This document shows, one piece after another, positions 1-8,976 of a stretch of 64,000 nucleotides of DNA. This DNA comes from Vallitalea pronyensis (GTDB taxonomy: Bacteria; Bacillota; Clostridia; Lachnospirales; Vallitaleaceae): assembly GCF_018141445.1 (NCBI RefSeq), contig NZ_CP058649.1:1321001-1385000 (forward strand), written 5' to 3'. Position numbers and translations under genes: made by a program. Every line of letters starts with the position of its first letter. Position 1 is the stretch's first letter. The notes beneath the pieces are model-generated. The model searched no databases and was not told where the DNA came from. It saw only the letters and a list, made by a program, of their open reading frames with translations.

Positions 1-2
1 CA

Positions 3-566
3 GGTATCGTGGCTCTGACTACCATGAATGCCAGTTATAAAGCCATTTCTGTTAAGCTTATTACCAACCGGGTTTATGATCAGACTTTTGAGCAATACTT
101 GATAGCCCCTATATCCATTTTTAGCTTTTGTATAGGAAAAGCCATAGCCGGTGCTTTAAGGGGGATGTACGCAGGTATGTTAGTCCTTAGTATTGCAGCT
201 GTATTTGGTATTTCCTTGAATGTCACAGGAAGTTTTCTTTTACTGATGTTCTTAAATGGTCTGACCTTTGCTTCATTAGGTATGCTGGGAGCACTGGTAG
301 CTAAATCCCATGCAGATATGAACCGTTTTGGCAGTTATGTGATATTACCCATGACTTTTTTGTGTGGTACGTTCTTTTCAACAGACTATTTACCGGATTT
401 TATGCGTAAAGTTATCCACTTACTGCCTTTAACCCATATGTCAACCATGTTAAGGGCCATTGCTACATATGATACGTATTATGTAGCCAATATTTTAGGT
501 GTGGTGGTGTATTGTATTATTTTTTTAACCATGTCTTATCGTATCTGTTTAAAAATAGCGACTTAA
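3..566 (+). CDS. ABC-2 type transporter permease, 5' end cut by the window edge
   Basis: The reading frame is open to the left edge, so this is the C-terminal part (about 188 residues) of an ABC-2 type membrane permease. Several hydrophobic segments alternate with short loops. The segment around FLCGTFFSTDYLPDF followed by a helix with HLLPLTHM is characteristic of ABC-2/NodJ-DrrB type permeases, just before the last membrane helix. Such permeases form export complexes with a separate ATPase, which would lie to the left. GTG at 9 is only an internal codon, not a supported start. The substrate is unknown. A link to the cobalamin genes downstream is possible but not shown. Confidence 0.75.
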   Translation, partial: GIVALTTMNASYKAISVKLITNRVYDQTFEQYLIAPISIFSFCIGKAIAGALRGMYAGMLVLSIAAVFGISLNVTGSFLLLMFLNGLTFASLGMLGALVAKSHADMNRFGSYVILPMTFLCGTFFSTDYLPDFMRKVIHLLPLTHMSTMLRAIATYDTYYVANILGVVVYCIIFLTMSYRICLKIAT

Positions 567-736
567 GACATGTGGAAATAGAGTAAAACGGGCAGTGACA
601 ACCCTAACGTGCAGATGCTAAGCGGCACAATAATTTGTCCAGACGCCATAAAATACTGACAAAAAAGAAGGAAATGAAGAGGGCTATTCATCTTGATAGG
701 ATAGAGATGATAGACTACCCAATAAGGAGAAAAAAC

Positions 737-1840
737 ATGAAGAAATTAATCAGTTGTATGTTGGTCATTATGATGATATTAAGTGTAGCAGGTTGTGGTC
801 AATCCGATGCAAAAAAGAAGGATGAAGACAGCAATCAAAACGTAACAACTCATGCTGATGCAGAAACAACAGAAGGACAAACAGGAGATTCAACAGAAGA
901 TATGACAGAACAAGCAAACCCATCAAACGGTACGAATCTCTATCCTGATTTCATAATAGAAGAAACAGAAACCACCATTACATACGTGGATAAATTCGGT
1001 ACAGAGACCATGGTTACAAAAAAACCTGAGAAAGTGGTCATTGCCTTTAACTCTATTCTAGGTTTATGGTATTATGCAGGTGGTACGTCTTTAACCAAAG
1101 TAAAAGGCTCTACTAACGTTCCAGAAGAAGCCAAAGACCTGATGGATTTAGGAAGTTCAAGAAGTGTCAGTTTAGAAGCCATCATTGCCCTAGAACCAGA
1201 CTTAGTGATTCTAGCTGCCAATGTGGAAGGTCAAGTGGCGTTAGCGCCTACATTAAAGGAAAGCGGCATTGAAGCCATGATTATCGATACATCCATTAAT
1301 GCCTATGAACGATTTAAGGAAAATGCGTATCTTTTTAGCAAGATTAATGGTACAGAAGAAGCCTATGATACAAAAGTACAAGCCATTATCACAGAGATTG
1401 ATGGCATTATTGAAAAAGCCCAAGCAGTAGAAACTAAGTCAAGGGTAGCTGCCATGTTTGCAACGTCTAAGAGCATGAGTTTGGATTCTGATATGGCACT
1501 TACAGGTGAGATGATTTATGCACTTGGCGGGGAGAATATTTTAAATGCCTCCGATGTTAAGGTAGAAGGGGAGTCCAGAGTGCCTTTTAGTATTGAAGCC
1601 CTCATTACCCAGAATCCAGAAATTATCATGATATCCACTATGGGAGATATTGAGGGCGTAAAAGAAAATGTTAATAAAATGATTGACGAAAACCCTGCAT
1701 GGAACCAAGTGCATGCTGTTGAGAATAACCGAGTATATTACTTACCAAAAGAATACTCCGTCTATAAACCCAATGAGAAATACGCAGAAGCTTTTACACA
1801 TATTGCGAAGCTTCTATACCCAGATGTATTTGGTGAATAA
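737..1840 (+). CDS. Lipoprotein substrate-binding protein of a FecB/BtuF-type ABC importer
   Basis: This 367-residue protein has a lipoprotein signal: a basic start, a hydrophobic stretch, and LSVAGC with the lipidated Cys at residue 20. A Thr/Glu-rich linker of about 60 residues follows, then a periplasmic-binding fold of the helical-backbone type (KPEKVVIAFNSILGLWYYAGG, later LEPDLVILAANVEG). That family binds iron-siderophores, haem or corrinoids. I chose ATG 737 because AAGGAG lies 8 bases upstream; the open frame extends to 635 but would put 34 unlikely residues before the signal. The FecCD permease and ATPase genes follow directly. Its place before the cbi operon suggests a corrinoid or cobalt-chelate substrate, but this is inference. 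Confidence 0.88.
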   Translation: MKKLISCMLVIMMILSVAGCGQSDAKKKDEDSNQNVTTHADAETTEGQTGDSTEDMTEQANPSNGTNLYPDFIIEETETTITYVDKFGTETMVTKKPEKVVIAFNSILGLWYYAGGTSLTKVKGSTNVPEEAKDLMDLGSSRSVSLEAIIALEPDLVILAANVEGQVALAPTLKESGIEAMIIDTSINAYERFKENAYLFSKINGTEEAYDTKVQAIITEIDGIIEKAQAVETKSRVAAMFATSKSMSLDSDMALTGEMIYALGGENILNASDVKVEGESRVPFSIEALITQNPEIIMISTMGDIEGVKENVNKMIDENPAWNQVHAVENNRVYYLPKEYSVYKPNEKYAEAFTHIAKLLYPDVFGE

Positions 1841-1842
1841 GG

Positions 1843-2868
1843 ATGAAAGCCATGACCTCTTTAGCCCAACAGGATGAACAAAAAAATAGACGTTATAAGC
1901 TCAGTATATTAGGGATACTTTTTGTGTTTCTCTTTGTTAGTGTCATCCTTAGTATAACTCTTGGAGCTACGCATATACCGCTGAAGAAGGCCTTTCAAGC
2001 ACTGTTTGTGGAGAAGGATGGGTTAACTTATCACATTATTATGAACATCCGTATGCCTCGAACACTGGTTGGGATGTTAGTGGGCATAAGTTTATCCCTA
2101 TCTGGAGCCATATTACAGGGTATTATGCGTAATTCCCTTGCTTCACCTAATATTATCGGGGTGTCAAGCGGGGCAGGATTAGCTGCAACCATATGTATCG
2201 TGCTCTTACCAGCTTATGTGAACTTAACCCCAATTGCCGCTTTTATCGGTGCTTTTTTAACCACCATGATTATCTATTCTTTATCCTATAAGAATGGAGT
2301 GCGGCCTTTACGGATGGTGTTAGCAGGGGTGGCTATATCTTCTTTGGTGAGTGCCTTGATTAATTTGATTTTGATCTTTTTTCCAGATCGGGTATCGGAT
2401 ACTTTAAGCTTTACCATTGGCAGTTTGAACCTTGCATTATGGTCAGATTTCTATCGGCTGCTGCCTTATGTGATTGTTGGTTTCATTTTATGTTTATTAA
2501 ATGCTCGAAAGATCAATGTGCTTATGTTAGGGGATGAAATCGCTACATCATTAGGGGTACATGTGGAAAGAAGCCGTTTCTTCTTTATTGCATTAGCTTC
2601 GTTACTCGCTGCAAGCAGTATCAGTGTGGTGGGTCTTCTAGGTTTTGTAGGGCTGATTGTGCCGCATATTGTGAAGCTGTTGATTGGCTCCAATTATCGC
2701 TATGTGTATGTGGGTGTCACTTTTTTTGGAGGGGGCATTGTCATATTCTGTGACACCATTGCTCGTGTTATTGCTGCACCTATGGAGATTCCTGTGGGGA
2801 TCAACATGGCTATATTAGGGGTTCCATTTTTCCTATATCTCTTAAGAGGGAGGATTGCTCATGATTAA
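1843..2868 (+). CDS. FecCD-family ABC importer permease
   Basis: This 341-residue integral membrane protein has about ten hydrophobic segments. FecCD/BtuC hallmarks are visible: RMPRTLVGMLVGISLSLSGA near residue 70, then QGIMRNSLASPNIIGVSSGA, and GLLGFVGLIVPHIVKLLIG near residue 265, which is the coupling region contacting the ATPase. It forms the membrane channel for the lipoprotein encoded just upstream (2 bases between them) and overlaps the ATPase start by 8 bases, so the three genes are translationally coupled. Family members import iron-siderophores, haem or vitamin B12; cobalamin or cobinamide is likely here from context only. Confidence 0.92.
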   Translation: MKAMTSLAQQDEQKNRRYKLSILGILFVFLFVSVILSITLGATHIPLKKAFQALFVEKDGLTYHIIMNIRMPRTLVGMLVGISLSLSGAILQGIMRNSLASPNIIGVSSGAGLAATICIVLLPAYVNLTPIAAFIGAFLTTMIIYSLSYKNGVRPLRMVLAGVAISSLVSALINLILIFFPDRVSDTLSFTIGSLNLALWSDFYRLLPYVIVGFILCLLNARKINVLMLGDEIATSLGVHVERSRFFFIALASLLAASSISVVGLLGFVGLIVPHIVKLLIGSNYRYVYVGVTFFGGGIVIFCDTIARVIAAPMEIPVGINMAILGVPFFLYLLRGRIAHD

Positions 2869-3640
2869 CATAACAAAACTGCATGTTCAGTATGACAAGC
2901 ATGTTGCTCTTCAAGACGTTTCTTTTCATATAGCAGAAGAGAAAATTACCACCATCATCGGTCCCAATGGTTGTGGAAAAAGTACATTGCTAAAAGCCAT
3001 GAGTAAGAATCTCAAGTACCAGAAGGGCAGGATTGAAATCGGAGGAAAGAATCTAAGTCATTATTCGCCTAAAAAGCTGGCAAAATCATTAGCCATACTG
3101 CCTCAGAATCCCAAAGTTCCAGCAGATTTCACCGTGCACGAATTGGTCAGTTTTGGCAGGTATCCTTTTATTTCCTTTGGCAAGCGGATGAAACAGAAAG
3201 ATTATGATATGATGGCATGGGCATTGGATAAAACAGACATGACCACCATGAAAGGACGGATGGTATCCACCTTATCAGGAGGGGAACGCCAACGGGCATG
3301 GATTGCTATGGCTCTTGCGCAAGAACCTCGCATACTCTTACTGGATGAGCCAACCACCTACCTGGATATTGCCCACCAATTTGATGTGCTCGAACTCATT
3401 AAGAGCATACAAGAAAAAACGGGCATCACCATTGTGATGGTACTCCATGATATTAACCAAGCAGCCAGGTATTCTCATGACATCGTTGTCATGAAAAAAG
3501 GTGCTATCGTAAAACAAGGATCACCCAAGGACATTATCAATGAAGATACCATGGAAGGGGTCTTTCGTCTAAAAGGAAATTTTATAAAAGGCAGTCGTTA
3601 CCCTCATTTTATTCCTTTGGAAAGCAAGCGACAAGCATGA
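2861..3640 (+). CDS. FepC/BtuD-type ABC importer ATPase
   Basis: This 259-residue nucleotide-binding subunit has a Walker A motif (GPNGCGKST), a Q-loop after LAILPQNP, the signature LSGGERQR, and a Walker B with RILLLDEPTTYLDIAHQFDVL. The TYLDIAHQ sequence is typical of the iron-siderophore/B12 importer subfamily. ATG 2861 sits 7 bases after GAGGGAGG; an earlier in-frame TTG at 2855 has no proper spacing. It powers the permease whose gene it overlaps. The gene lies 13 bases before cbiA, which suggests that uptake and corrin synthesis share one transcript. Confidence 0.93.
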   Translation: MINITKLHVQYDKHVALQDVSFHIAEEKITTIIGPNGCGKSTLLKAMSKNLKYQKGRIEIGGKNLSHYSPKKLAKSLAILPQNPKVPADFTVHELVSFGRYPFISFGKRMKQKDYDMMAWALDKTDMTTMKGRMVSTLSGGERQRAWIAMALAQEPRILLLDEPTTYLDIAHQFDVLELIKSIQEKTGITIVMVLHDINQAARYSHDIVVMKKGAIVKQGSPKDIINEDTMEGVFRLKGNFIKGSRYPHFIPLESKRQA

Positions 3641-3653
3641 AAGAGGTGGGAGC

Positions 3654-5045
3654 ATGAAGAAAATTATGATAGCAGGCACCAAAAGCGGTGTAGGCAAGAC
3701 AACCCTTACCATGGGTATTTTAGCGGCTCTGGCTAAGCGTATGCATGTCCAGCCCTACAAGGTTGGACCGGATTACATTGACCCTGCTTTTCATACCCAG
3801 ATTACAGGACGATTCTGCCGTAACTTGGATTCCTATATATTGGAAGAAGAAGTGATTAAATACCTGTTTCAGCAGAGCAGTAACAATGCCGATATAGCTG
3901 TTATTGAGGGTGTTATGGGGTTGTTTGATGGAAAAGAAGTAGGCTCAGATGTGGGAACCAGTGCATCCATTGCTAAGCTGTTAAAGACACCTGTTATTTT
4001 GGTTGTGGATGGCAGTAAGGTAGCCTCATCCATCGCGGCAACGGTTAAGGGGTTTGCTGCTTTTGACAAGGATGTAACCATAGCAGGTGTTATTTTGAAC
4101 AATGTAGGCAGCGCTGCCCATTATGAACTATTAAGAGACGCCATTATGTATCATACAGATGTAATACCTTGTGGCTATTTGATTAAGAACGCAGATGTAT
4201 CCTTACCCGAACGGCATCTGGGGTTAGTACCCCATCTTGAGATGAGTGGTTTAGATAAGGTGTATCATCAGTTAGCCACAGCCATTGAAGCTACCATTGA
4301 TTTGGATAAAATATTGGAGATCGGGACCATGGCAGAAGCCTGTGTAACCCGTTATGAACCGCCAGTGTATGAAGGGTCTAATGTACGGGTGGCTATTGCC
4401 AAGGATAAAGCTTTTCATTTTTATTATCAGGACAGTCTGGATTACTTAAGGGACAAGTTAAATGTAGAGCTTGTACCTTTTAGTCCCCTTGAAGATAAGC
4501 AGTTACCAGAAGGTATTCATGGCTTGATACTAGGCGGTGGTTTTCCAGAGATGTTTGCTGAGGATTTATCCAAGAATATACCCATGTTAGAAGCCATTTA
4601 CCATGCCTTAGATAAGGGACTGCCTTATGTAGCGGAATGTGGTGGTTTAATGTACCTTTGTGATGAGCTGGTAGACCTAGAAGGCACACAGCATAACATG
4701 GTTGGCTGGTTAAAAGGCTATACTACCATGGAAAAGCGGCTGCAACGTTTTGGCTATGGAAAGCTCACCCTTAAGGATTCTTGTATCTACGGCCAAGCAG
4801 GAGATCATATACGGATTCATGAATTTCACCGTTCGAAAGCCTATATTGGGGAACCCCAGGTATATGCAGTAGAAAAATCAAGACTTGGTCAAACAATACG
4901 GCAATGGACTTGCGGCTATGCAAAAAAGAACGGTGTAGCAGCGTATGCGCATCTGCACTATTACAGTAACTTGAATTTTGCCAAGCATTTTATAGAAACA
5001 TGTAGACAGTATAAGGAAGGAGGCTATTCCCATGGAATACATTAA
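3654..5045 (+). CDS. cbiA: Cobyrinate a,c-diamide synthase
   Basis: This 463-residue enzyme amidates side chains a and c of cobyrinate using glutamine and ATP. The N-terminal half is a dethiobiotin-synthetase-like ATPase with P-loop GTKSGVGKTT and the family motif KVGPDYIDPAFH. The C-terminal half is a class I glutamine amidotransferase domain, with VAECGGLMYL carrying the nucleophilic Cys and a late His in the EFHRS segment. Length and domain order match CbiA. AAGAGGTGGGAG precedes the ATG. It overlaps cbiC by 14 bases. CbiP, which adds the other amides, is not in the window. Confidence 0.96.
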   Translation: MKKIMIAGTKSGVGKTTLTMGILAALAKRMHVQPYKVGPDYIDPAFHTQITGRFCRNLDSYILEEEVIKYLFQQSSNNADIAVIEGVMGLFDGKEVGSDVGTSASIAKLLKTPVILVVDGSKVASSIAATVKGFAAFDKDVTIAGVILNNVGSAAHYELLRDAIMYHTDVIPCGYLIKNADVSLPERHLGLVPHLEMSGLDKVYHQLATAIEATIDLDKILEIGTMAEACVTRYEPPVYEGSNVRVAIAKDKAFHFYYQDSLDYLRDKLNVELVPFSPLEDKQLPEGIHGLILGGGFPEMFAEDLSKNIPMLEAIYHALDKGLPYVAECGGLMYLCDELVDLEGTQHNMVGWLKGYTTMEKRLQRFGYGKLTLKDSCIYGQAGDHIRIHEFHRSKAYIGEPQVYAVEKSRLGQTIRQWTCGYAKKNGVAAYAHLHYYSNLNFAKHFIETCRQYKEGGYSHGIH

Positions 5046-5661
5046 GAATCCTATGGCTATTGAAGAAGGCAGTATGCAGATTATTGAATCCGAAATGACA
5101 GCACCTGAGGATTTTACCTCTGACGCATTAAAGGTCATTAAAAGAGTTATTCATACAACGGCGGATTTTGAATACGAATCCCTGATTCGATTTTCAGGGG
5201 ATCCCATTGAAAAGGGTATACAACACATTAAAAGAGGATGTAAGATCTATGGTGATACCAACATGATAACAGTGGGGGTTAATCGTGTACTTTTACAAGC
5301 ATATGGCTGTACCATGGTCAACTATGTCCATGATGAAGACGTGAAAGCACAAGCCCTTGAAAAAGGCATTACACGGTCCATGGTAGCCATGGAAAAAGCT
5401 TTTTATGACAAAGAGATTGGCATCTATCTTATAGGTAATGCACCCACAGCACTCATCAAACTTCTTGAGCTCATTGACAAACAAGGTCATTTTGATGGGT
5501 TAATTGTAGGGGTTCCCGTAGGTTTCGTTGGCGCTAAGGAATCCAAAGAATTACTTATGGAAAGGGATATACCGTATATTAGCATTAAAGGCAGAAAAGG
5601 CGGCAGTCCAGTAGCCGTGGCTATGATGAACGCCATCTTAAAGATAGGAAAGGAAAGATAA
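5032..5661 (+). CDS. cbiC: Cobalt-precorrin-8 methylmutase
   Basis: This 209-residue protein moves the C-11 methyl group to C-12, converting cobalt-precorrin-8 to cobyrinate. It has the family start (IKNPMAIEEGSMQIIESEM), the catalytic-His region VIKRVIHTTADFEY, and the C-terminal GLIVGVPVGFVGAKESKELL motif typical of CbiC/CobH. Its length is normal for the family. A GGAGG site lies inside the end of cbiA, which it overlaps, so translation is probably coupled. The next gene starts immediately after its stop codon. Confidence 0.96.
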   Translation: MEYIKNPMAIEEGSMQIIESEMTAPEDFTSDALKVIKRVIHTTADFEYESLIRFSGDPIEKGIQHIKRGCKIYGDTNMITVGVNRVLLQAYGCTMVNYVHDEDVKAQALEKGITRSMVAMEKAFYDKEIGIYLIGNAPTALIKLLELIDKQGHFDGLIVGVPVGFVGAKESKELLMERDIPYISIKGRKGGSPVAVAMMNAILKIGKER

Positions 5662-5662
5662 T

Positions 5663-6343
5663 ATGACATTAACATGTATTGGTGTGGGACCAGGTGACCC
5701 TGAATTATTAACCATAAAAGCTGTACGTTTAATAGAAGAAGCAGACGTAATTGTGGTGCCGGTTAAGAAACAAGCATCCACAGAGAGTACAGCCCTGAAG
5801 ATAGCACAGCCTTACATAAAGGATATGTCCAAGGTAAAATATCTTTATTTTCCTATGGTCGCCTTTCAGAAGGATGATGAACAGATACAACAGATATTTC
5901 GCCATAATGCCCAAATGATTAATGAAGACTTAGGAGCTGGGAAGAAGGTGGTCTATCTTACCTTGGGAGATCCTTCTGTCTATTGTACATTTACATATAT
6001 TGCTGATTATATCGATCACGTCACTTATGTACCCGGGATTGCTTCTTTTTTACAAGGTGCGGCACATATAGGACAGCCTCTATGTCTTGGTAAAGAGTCT
6101 TTAGCCATTATCAATATGACAGATGATGAAAGGACCATTAGGCAGGCTTTCCAATTACATGATAATCTGGTTGTGATGAAAGTAAGCGCCAACCCCAAAT
6201 TGCTCCATGAACTGATTGTACAAGATAATCGTCCAGCAACATTCTTATCCAACATGGGATTGGAGAATGAGATGGTTACCAGTGATCGAGGATTTTTAGA
6301 AGGAAAGGTACCTTATTTCACCGTGGCACAGGTGAAAAGATGA
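5663..6343 (+). CDS. cbiL: Cobalt-factor II / precorrin-2 C20-methyltransferase
   Basis: This 226-residue SAM-dependent tetrapyrrole methylase has the family N-terminal motif GVGPGDPELLTIKAVRLIEEADVIVVP and the SAM-site motif VVYLTLGDPSVYCTFTY. It has YVPGIASFLQGAA in the middle. The DPSVY form and the length fit the C20 methylase CbiL, the first methylation of cobalt-factor II in the anaerobic route. The ATG lies one base after the cbiC stop, and the end overlaps the nitrilase gene by 4 bases (ATGA). Confidence 0.93.
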   Translation: MTLTCIGVGPGDPELLTIKAVRLIEEADVIVVPVKKQASTESTALKIAQPYIKDMSKVKYLYFPMVAFQKDDEQIQQIFRHNAQMINEDLGAGKKVVYLTLGDPSVYCTFTYIADYIDHVTYVPGIASFLQGAAHIGQPLCLGKESLAIINMTDDERTIRQAFQLHDNLVVMKVSANPKLLHELIVQDNRPATFLSNMGLENEMVTSDRGFLEGKVPYFTVAQVKR

Positions 6344-7140
6344 AAATAGCCATGGTACAAGTATACGCCAGTACACAAGATATGACAGCAAACTATAACA
6401 AAATCGTAGGTCATGTGAGAGAGGCCTCTGAGCAAGGTGTTACATGTATATGTTTTCCCGAACTTACCCTAACAGGCTATGATTTGAATAAGTCCGATGA
6501 GGCCATTGATAAGCAATATGATTACCTAGAAGCGCTAAGAACTTTAGCAGAACAATTGAATATGACCATACTGGTAGGCGGTATTGAAAGAGATGGTACA
6601 AAACGCTATATCGCCCAATTTGTTCTACATCATACCATAGAAGGCTATCGAAAAATACATATTGGCAACAAAGAAAAAGCCTATGTAACACCAGGGGAGA
6701 AGATACACGTCTTTCAATCCAAAGGTCTGACATTTGGTATCATGGTATGTTACGATACGCATTTTCCTGAACTTGCGTCCATCATGACGAGGATGGGTGC
6801 TCAGGTTATTTTTGCACCATCTGCTTCACCCAATGACCCGCGCAAGCGGATTGAGATGTGGAAAAAATACATGGTAGCACGGGCATACGATAATCGTATA
6901 ACGGTTCTTGCTACCAACTTAATTTTTGGTGAGAAAGGTGGCGGCATGATTGGTTATGATGGCAGGGGAGAATTACGATTATCTCTTGCATCTCTAGAAG
7001 ATTATCGCATGATCATTGATCTGAAATCCTATGACTTTCATAAGAAAGGTATGAGGGATCGCTTGTTTCATCATGACCGTCAACCACTTATCTATCAAAA
7101 AGCAGAAGAAACGTTGGTGAAATCATGGAACGATTCATAG
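6340..7140 (+). CDS. Nitrilase-superfamily carbon-nitrogen hydrolase inside the cbi operon
   Basis: This 266-residue enzyme has the complete Glu-Lys-Cys triad of the nitrilase superfamily: Glu41 in CFPELTLTGY, Lys105 in YRKIHIGNKE and Cys137 in MVCYDTHFPE. Family members hydrolyse amides, nitriles or N-carbamoyl groups. The gene overlaps cbiL by 4 bases and cbiD by 16 bases, so it is embedded in the corrin operon. It is not one of the recognised steps of cobalamin synthesis. It could clean up a side product, release ammonia for the glutamine-dependent amidations, or process an imported corrinoid; none of these is shown by the sequence. Confidence 0.88.
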   Translation: MKIAMVQVYASTQDMTANYNKIVGHVREASEQGVTCICFPELTLTGYDLNKSDEAIDKQYDYLEALRTLAEQLNMTILVGGIERDGTKRYIAQFVLHHTIEGYRKIHIGNKEKAYVTPGEKIHVFQSKGLTFGIMVCYDTHFPELASIMTRMGAQVIFAPSASPNDPRKRIEMWKKYMVARAYDNRITVLATNLIFGEKGGGMIGYDGRGELRLSLASLEDYRMIIDLKSYDFHKKGMRDRLFHHDRQPLIYQKAEETLVKSWNDS

Positions 7141-8237
7141 AAAAAGAAGGTAAAAAATTACGCTACGGTTATACCACAGGAAGCTGTGCAACAGCAGCAG
7201 CCAAAGCTGCGGCTATGATGCTAATGCATGATATTAAGCCTCAATCTGTCTTGATAGGCACGCCAAAAGGATGGGATCTGAACATTCCCGTTTATCCAGT
7301 GGAAGAAGGGGCAGATTATGCCACCTGCTATGTGATTAAAGATGCTGGTGATGATCCGGATGTTACCCATGGTATGCGTATCTATGCAACCGTGAAAAAA
7401 ACGGATCAAGAAGGTATTCGTATCCAAGGTGGTGTGGGTATAGGTACTGTGACTAAAAAAGGTCTGCGTATATCGGTGGGTCAATCAGCCATTAACCCAA
7501 CACCCCTCATGACCATCGATAAAGAAGTTCGGCAGGTTCTACCAGCTGGTCAAGGGGTGGATATTACCATCTTTGCCCCAGAGGGTGAAGCCATTGCTAA
7601 GAAAACATTTAATGCGAACTTAGGTATTATAGGTGGCATATCCATCATTGGTACATCAGGTATTGTGGAACCCATGTCCGAGGATGCCCTTATGGATACC
7701 TTAAAAGTAGAGTTAGGCATTAAAAAGGCCAATCATGGTAACTGGCTTGTCTATGTCTTTGGTAACTTTGGACGGGATTATGCCATGGCTCATAAAATAG
7801 AAGAGAAGTATATTCAAAAAATCAGTAACTTTGTAGCATTTATGATGGAAGAAGCGTACAGACAAGGATTTAGAAAGATACTCTTTATAGGCCATGTAGG
7901 TAAAATGGTGAAGGTAGCCGCTGGAAGCCAGAACACCCATAGTAAATATGGGGATGGACGTATGGCATCCATAGCAGCCTGTGCGGCAGCTTGTCATGTG
8001 AATGAAACAGTCATCCAGAAGATTCATGGCTGTAACACCACAGATGAAGCAGTGGGTCTTCTTAAGGCACATGGAAAAGCAGAGGAAGTTTTTGAACATA
8101 TGGCAGAAAAATGTCAACAAGTCTGTCAGGGCATGTGTCATAATAAAGTACAAGTCGCATGTATTATCTTCTCAACCATTCATGGCACATTAGGAAGAAG
8201 TGCTGACGCAGAGGATATGTTAACTTATTTTACTTGA
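7125..8237 (+). CDS. cbiD: Cobalt-precorrin-5B C1-methyltransferase
   Basis: This 370-residue enzyme methylates C-1 of the corrin ring and is a marker of the anaerobic cobalamin pathway. Family motifs are YGYTTGSCATAAAKAAA at the start, the INPTPLMTI segment after GLRISVGQSA, and GFRKILFIGHVGKMVKVAAG followed by NTHSKYGDGRM. Length is typical. The start lies inside the nitrilase gene. After the stop there is a 124-base gap before cbiE, the first real break in the operon. It holds no recognised terminator, only an imperfect hairpin near 8301-8320. Confidence 0.96.
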   Translation: MERFIEKEGKKLRYGYTTGSCATAAAKAAAMMLMHDIKPQSVLIGTPKGWDLNIPVYPVEEGADYATCYVIKDAGDDPDVTHGMRIYATVKKTDQEGIRIQGGVGIGTVTKKGLRISVGQSAINPTPLMTIDKEVRQVLPAGQGVDITIFAPEGEAIAKKTFNANLGIIGGISIIGTSGIVEPMSEDALMDTLKVELGIKKANHGNWLVYVFGNFGRDYAMAHKIEEKYIQKISNFVAFMMEEAYRQGFRKILFIGHVGKMVKVAAGSQNTHSKYGDGRMASIAACAAACHVNETVIQKIHGCNTTDEAVGLLKAHGKAEEVFEHMAEKCQQVCQGMCHNKVQVACIIFSTIHGTLGRSADAEDMLTYFT

Positions 8238-8361
8238 TGCATGTAAGCGTCTTGTAAAAACTGTTAACAGATTAGAAAATATGAATTGAATAGGTGTCAT
8301 AGCATCTGTATAGATGTTATTATGTCTAGGACGTTCATGACCATACAAAGGAGTAATGCAC

Positions 8362-8976
8362 ATGATTAGGGTGATTGGTATTGGACCAGGGAATCCAGAT
8401 TATATTTTACCAGTAGCCATCAAGTATATTAAGAAGGCGAAGACGGTTATAGGGGCTGATAGACATCTGGAAGCTGTAAAAGACTATTGTCAAGAGACAC
8501 TAAACTATAGCAAAGGATTTGACTACATTGGGCAATATATTCAGGAACATCTAGATGATGATATAGCTGTGGTGGTGTCGGGTGATGCCTTGTTTTACAG
8601 TATGTTGAATTTTGTTAAGCGGACAGTGGATCATACGAAGATAGAGGTCATTCCAGGTATCAGTTCGCTGCAATATATGTATGCCAAATTAAAACGTGGT
8701 TATGAGTCAGCAAAATGGATCAGTTATCATGGAAGAGAAGTAGATGTCATACAAGAACTCACAGACCATGATAGTGTTGGTATTCTAACAGACCATCACC
8801 ATAGCCCAGCATACATCGCTAATGTATTACATGAGCATCAGATAGAGGATCGGGTCATGTATATTGGTGAAAACTTATCTTATGAAGATGAGCGTATTCA
8901 TAAGATGACAATAAAAGAGGCCATGGCTTACGAAGCCAAGTCCTTAAGTGTGGTGGTGATTGAATATGACGCATAG
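8362..8976 (+). CDS. cbiE: Cobalt-precorrin-7 C5-methyltransferase
   Basis: This 204-residue tetrapyrrole methylase begins with IRVIGIGPGNPDYILPVAIKYI and has VVVSGDALFYSMLNF and EVIPGISSLQYMYAKL, the pattern of CbiE (DALFY rather than DPSVY). It methylates C-5 and works with CbiT, which methylates C-15 and removes the C-12 carboxyl group. I prefer ATG 8362, which is 8 bases from AAAGGAG; the in-frame ATG at 8356 is only 2 bases from it. It overlaps cbiT by 11 bases. In many species CbiE and CbiT are fused; here they are separate. Confidence 0.93.
   Translation: MIRVIGIGPGNPDYILPVAIKYIKKAKTVIGADRHLEAVKDYCQETLNYSKGFDYIGQYIQEHLDDDIAVVVSGDALFYSMLNFVKRTVDHTKIEVIPGISSLQYMYAKLKRGYESAKWISYHGREVDVIQELTDHDSVGILTDHHHSPAYIANVLHEHQIEDRVMYIGENLSYEDERIHKMTIKEAMAYEAKSLSVVVIEYDA

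Noticed and set aside
1683..1877. Short plus-strand frame overlapping the end of the lipoprotein gene
   Set aside because: It is out of frame with a clear lipoprotein gene and covers its well-conserved C-terminal part; no independent signal.
7713..8153. Open frame of 146 residues on the minus strand inside cbiD
   Set aside because: It is Cys/His/Phe-rich with no family pattern or ribosome site and lies wholly opposite a certain gene; a shadow frame.
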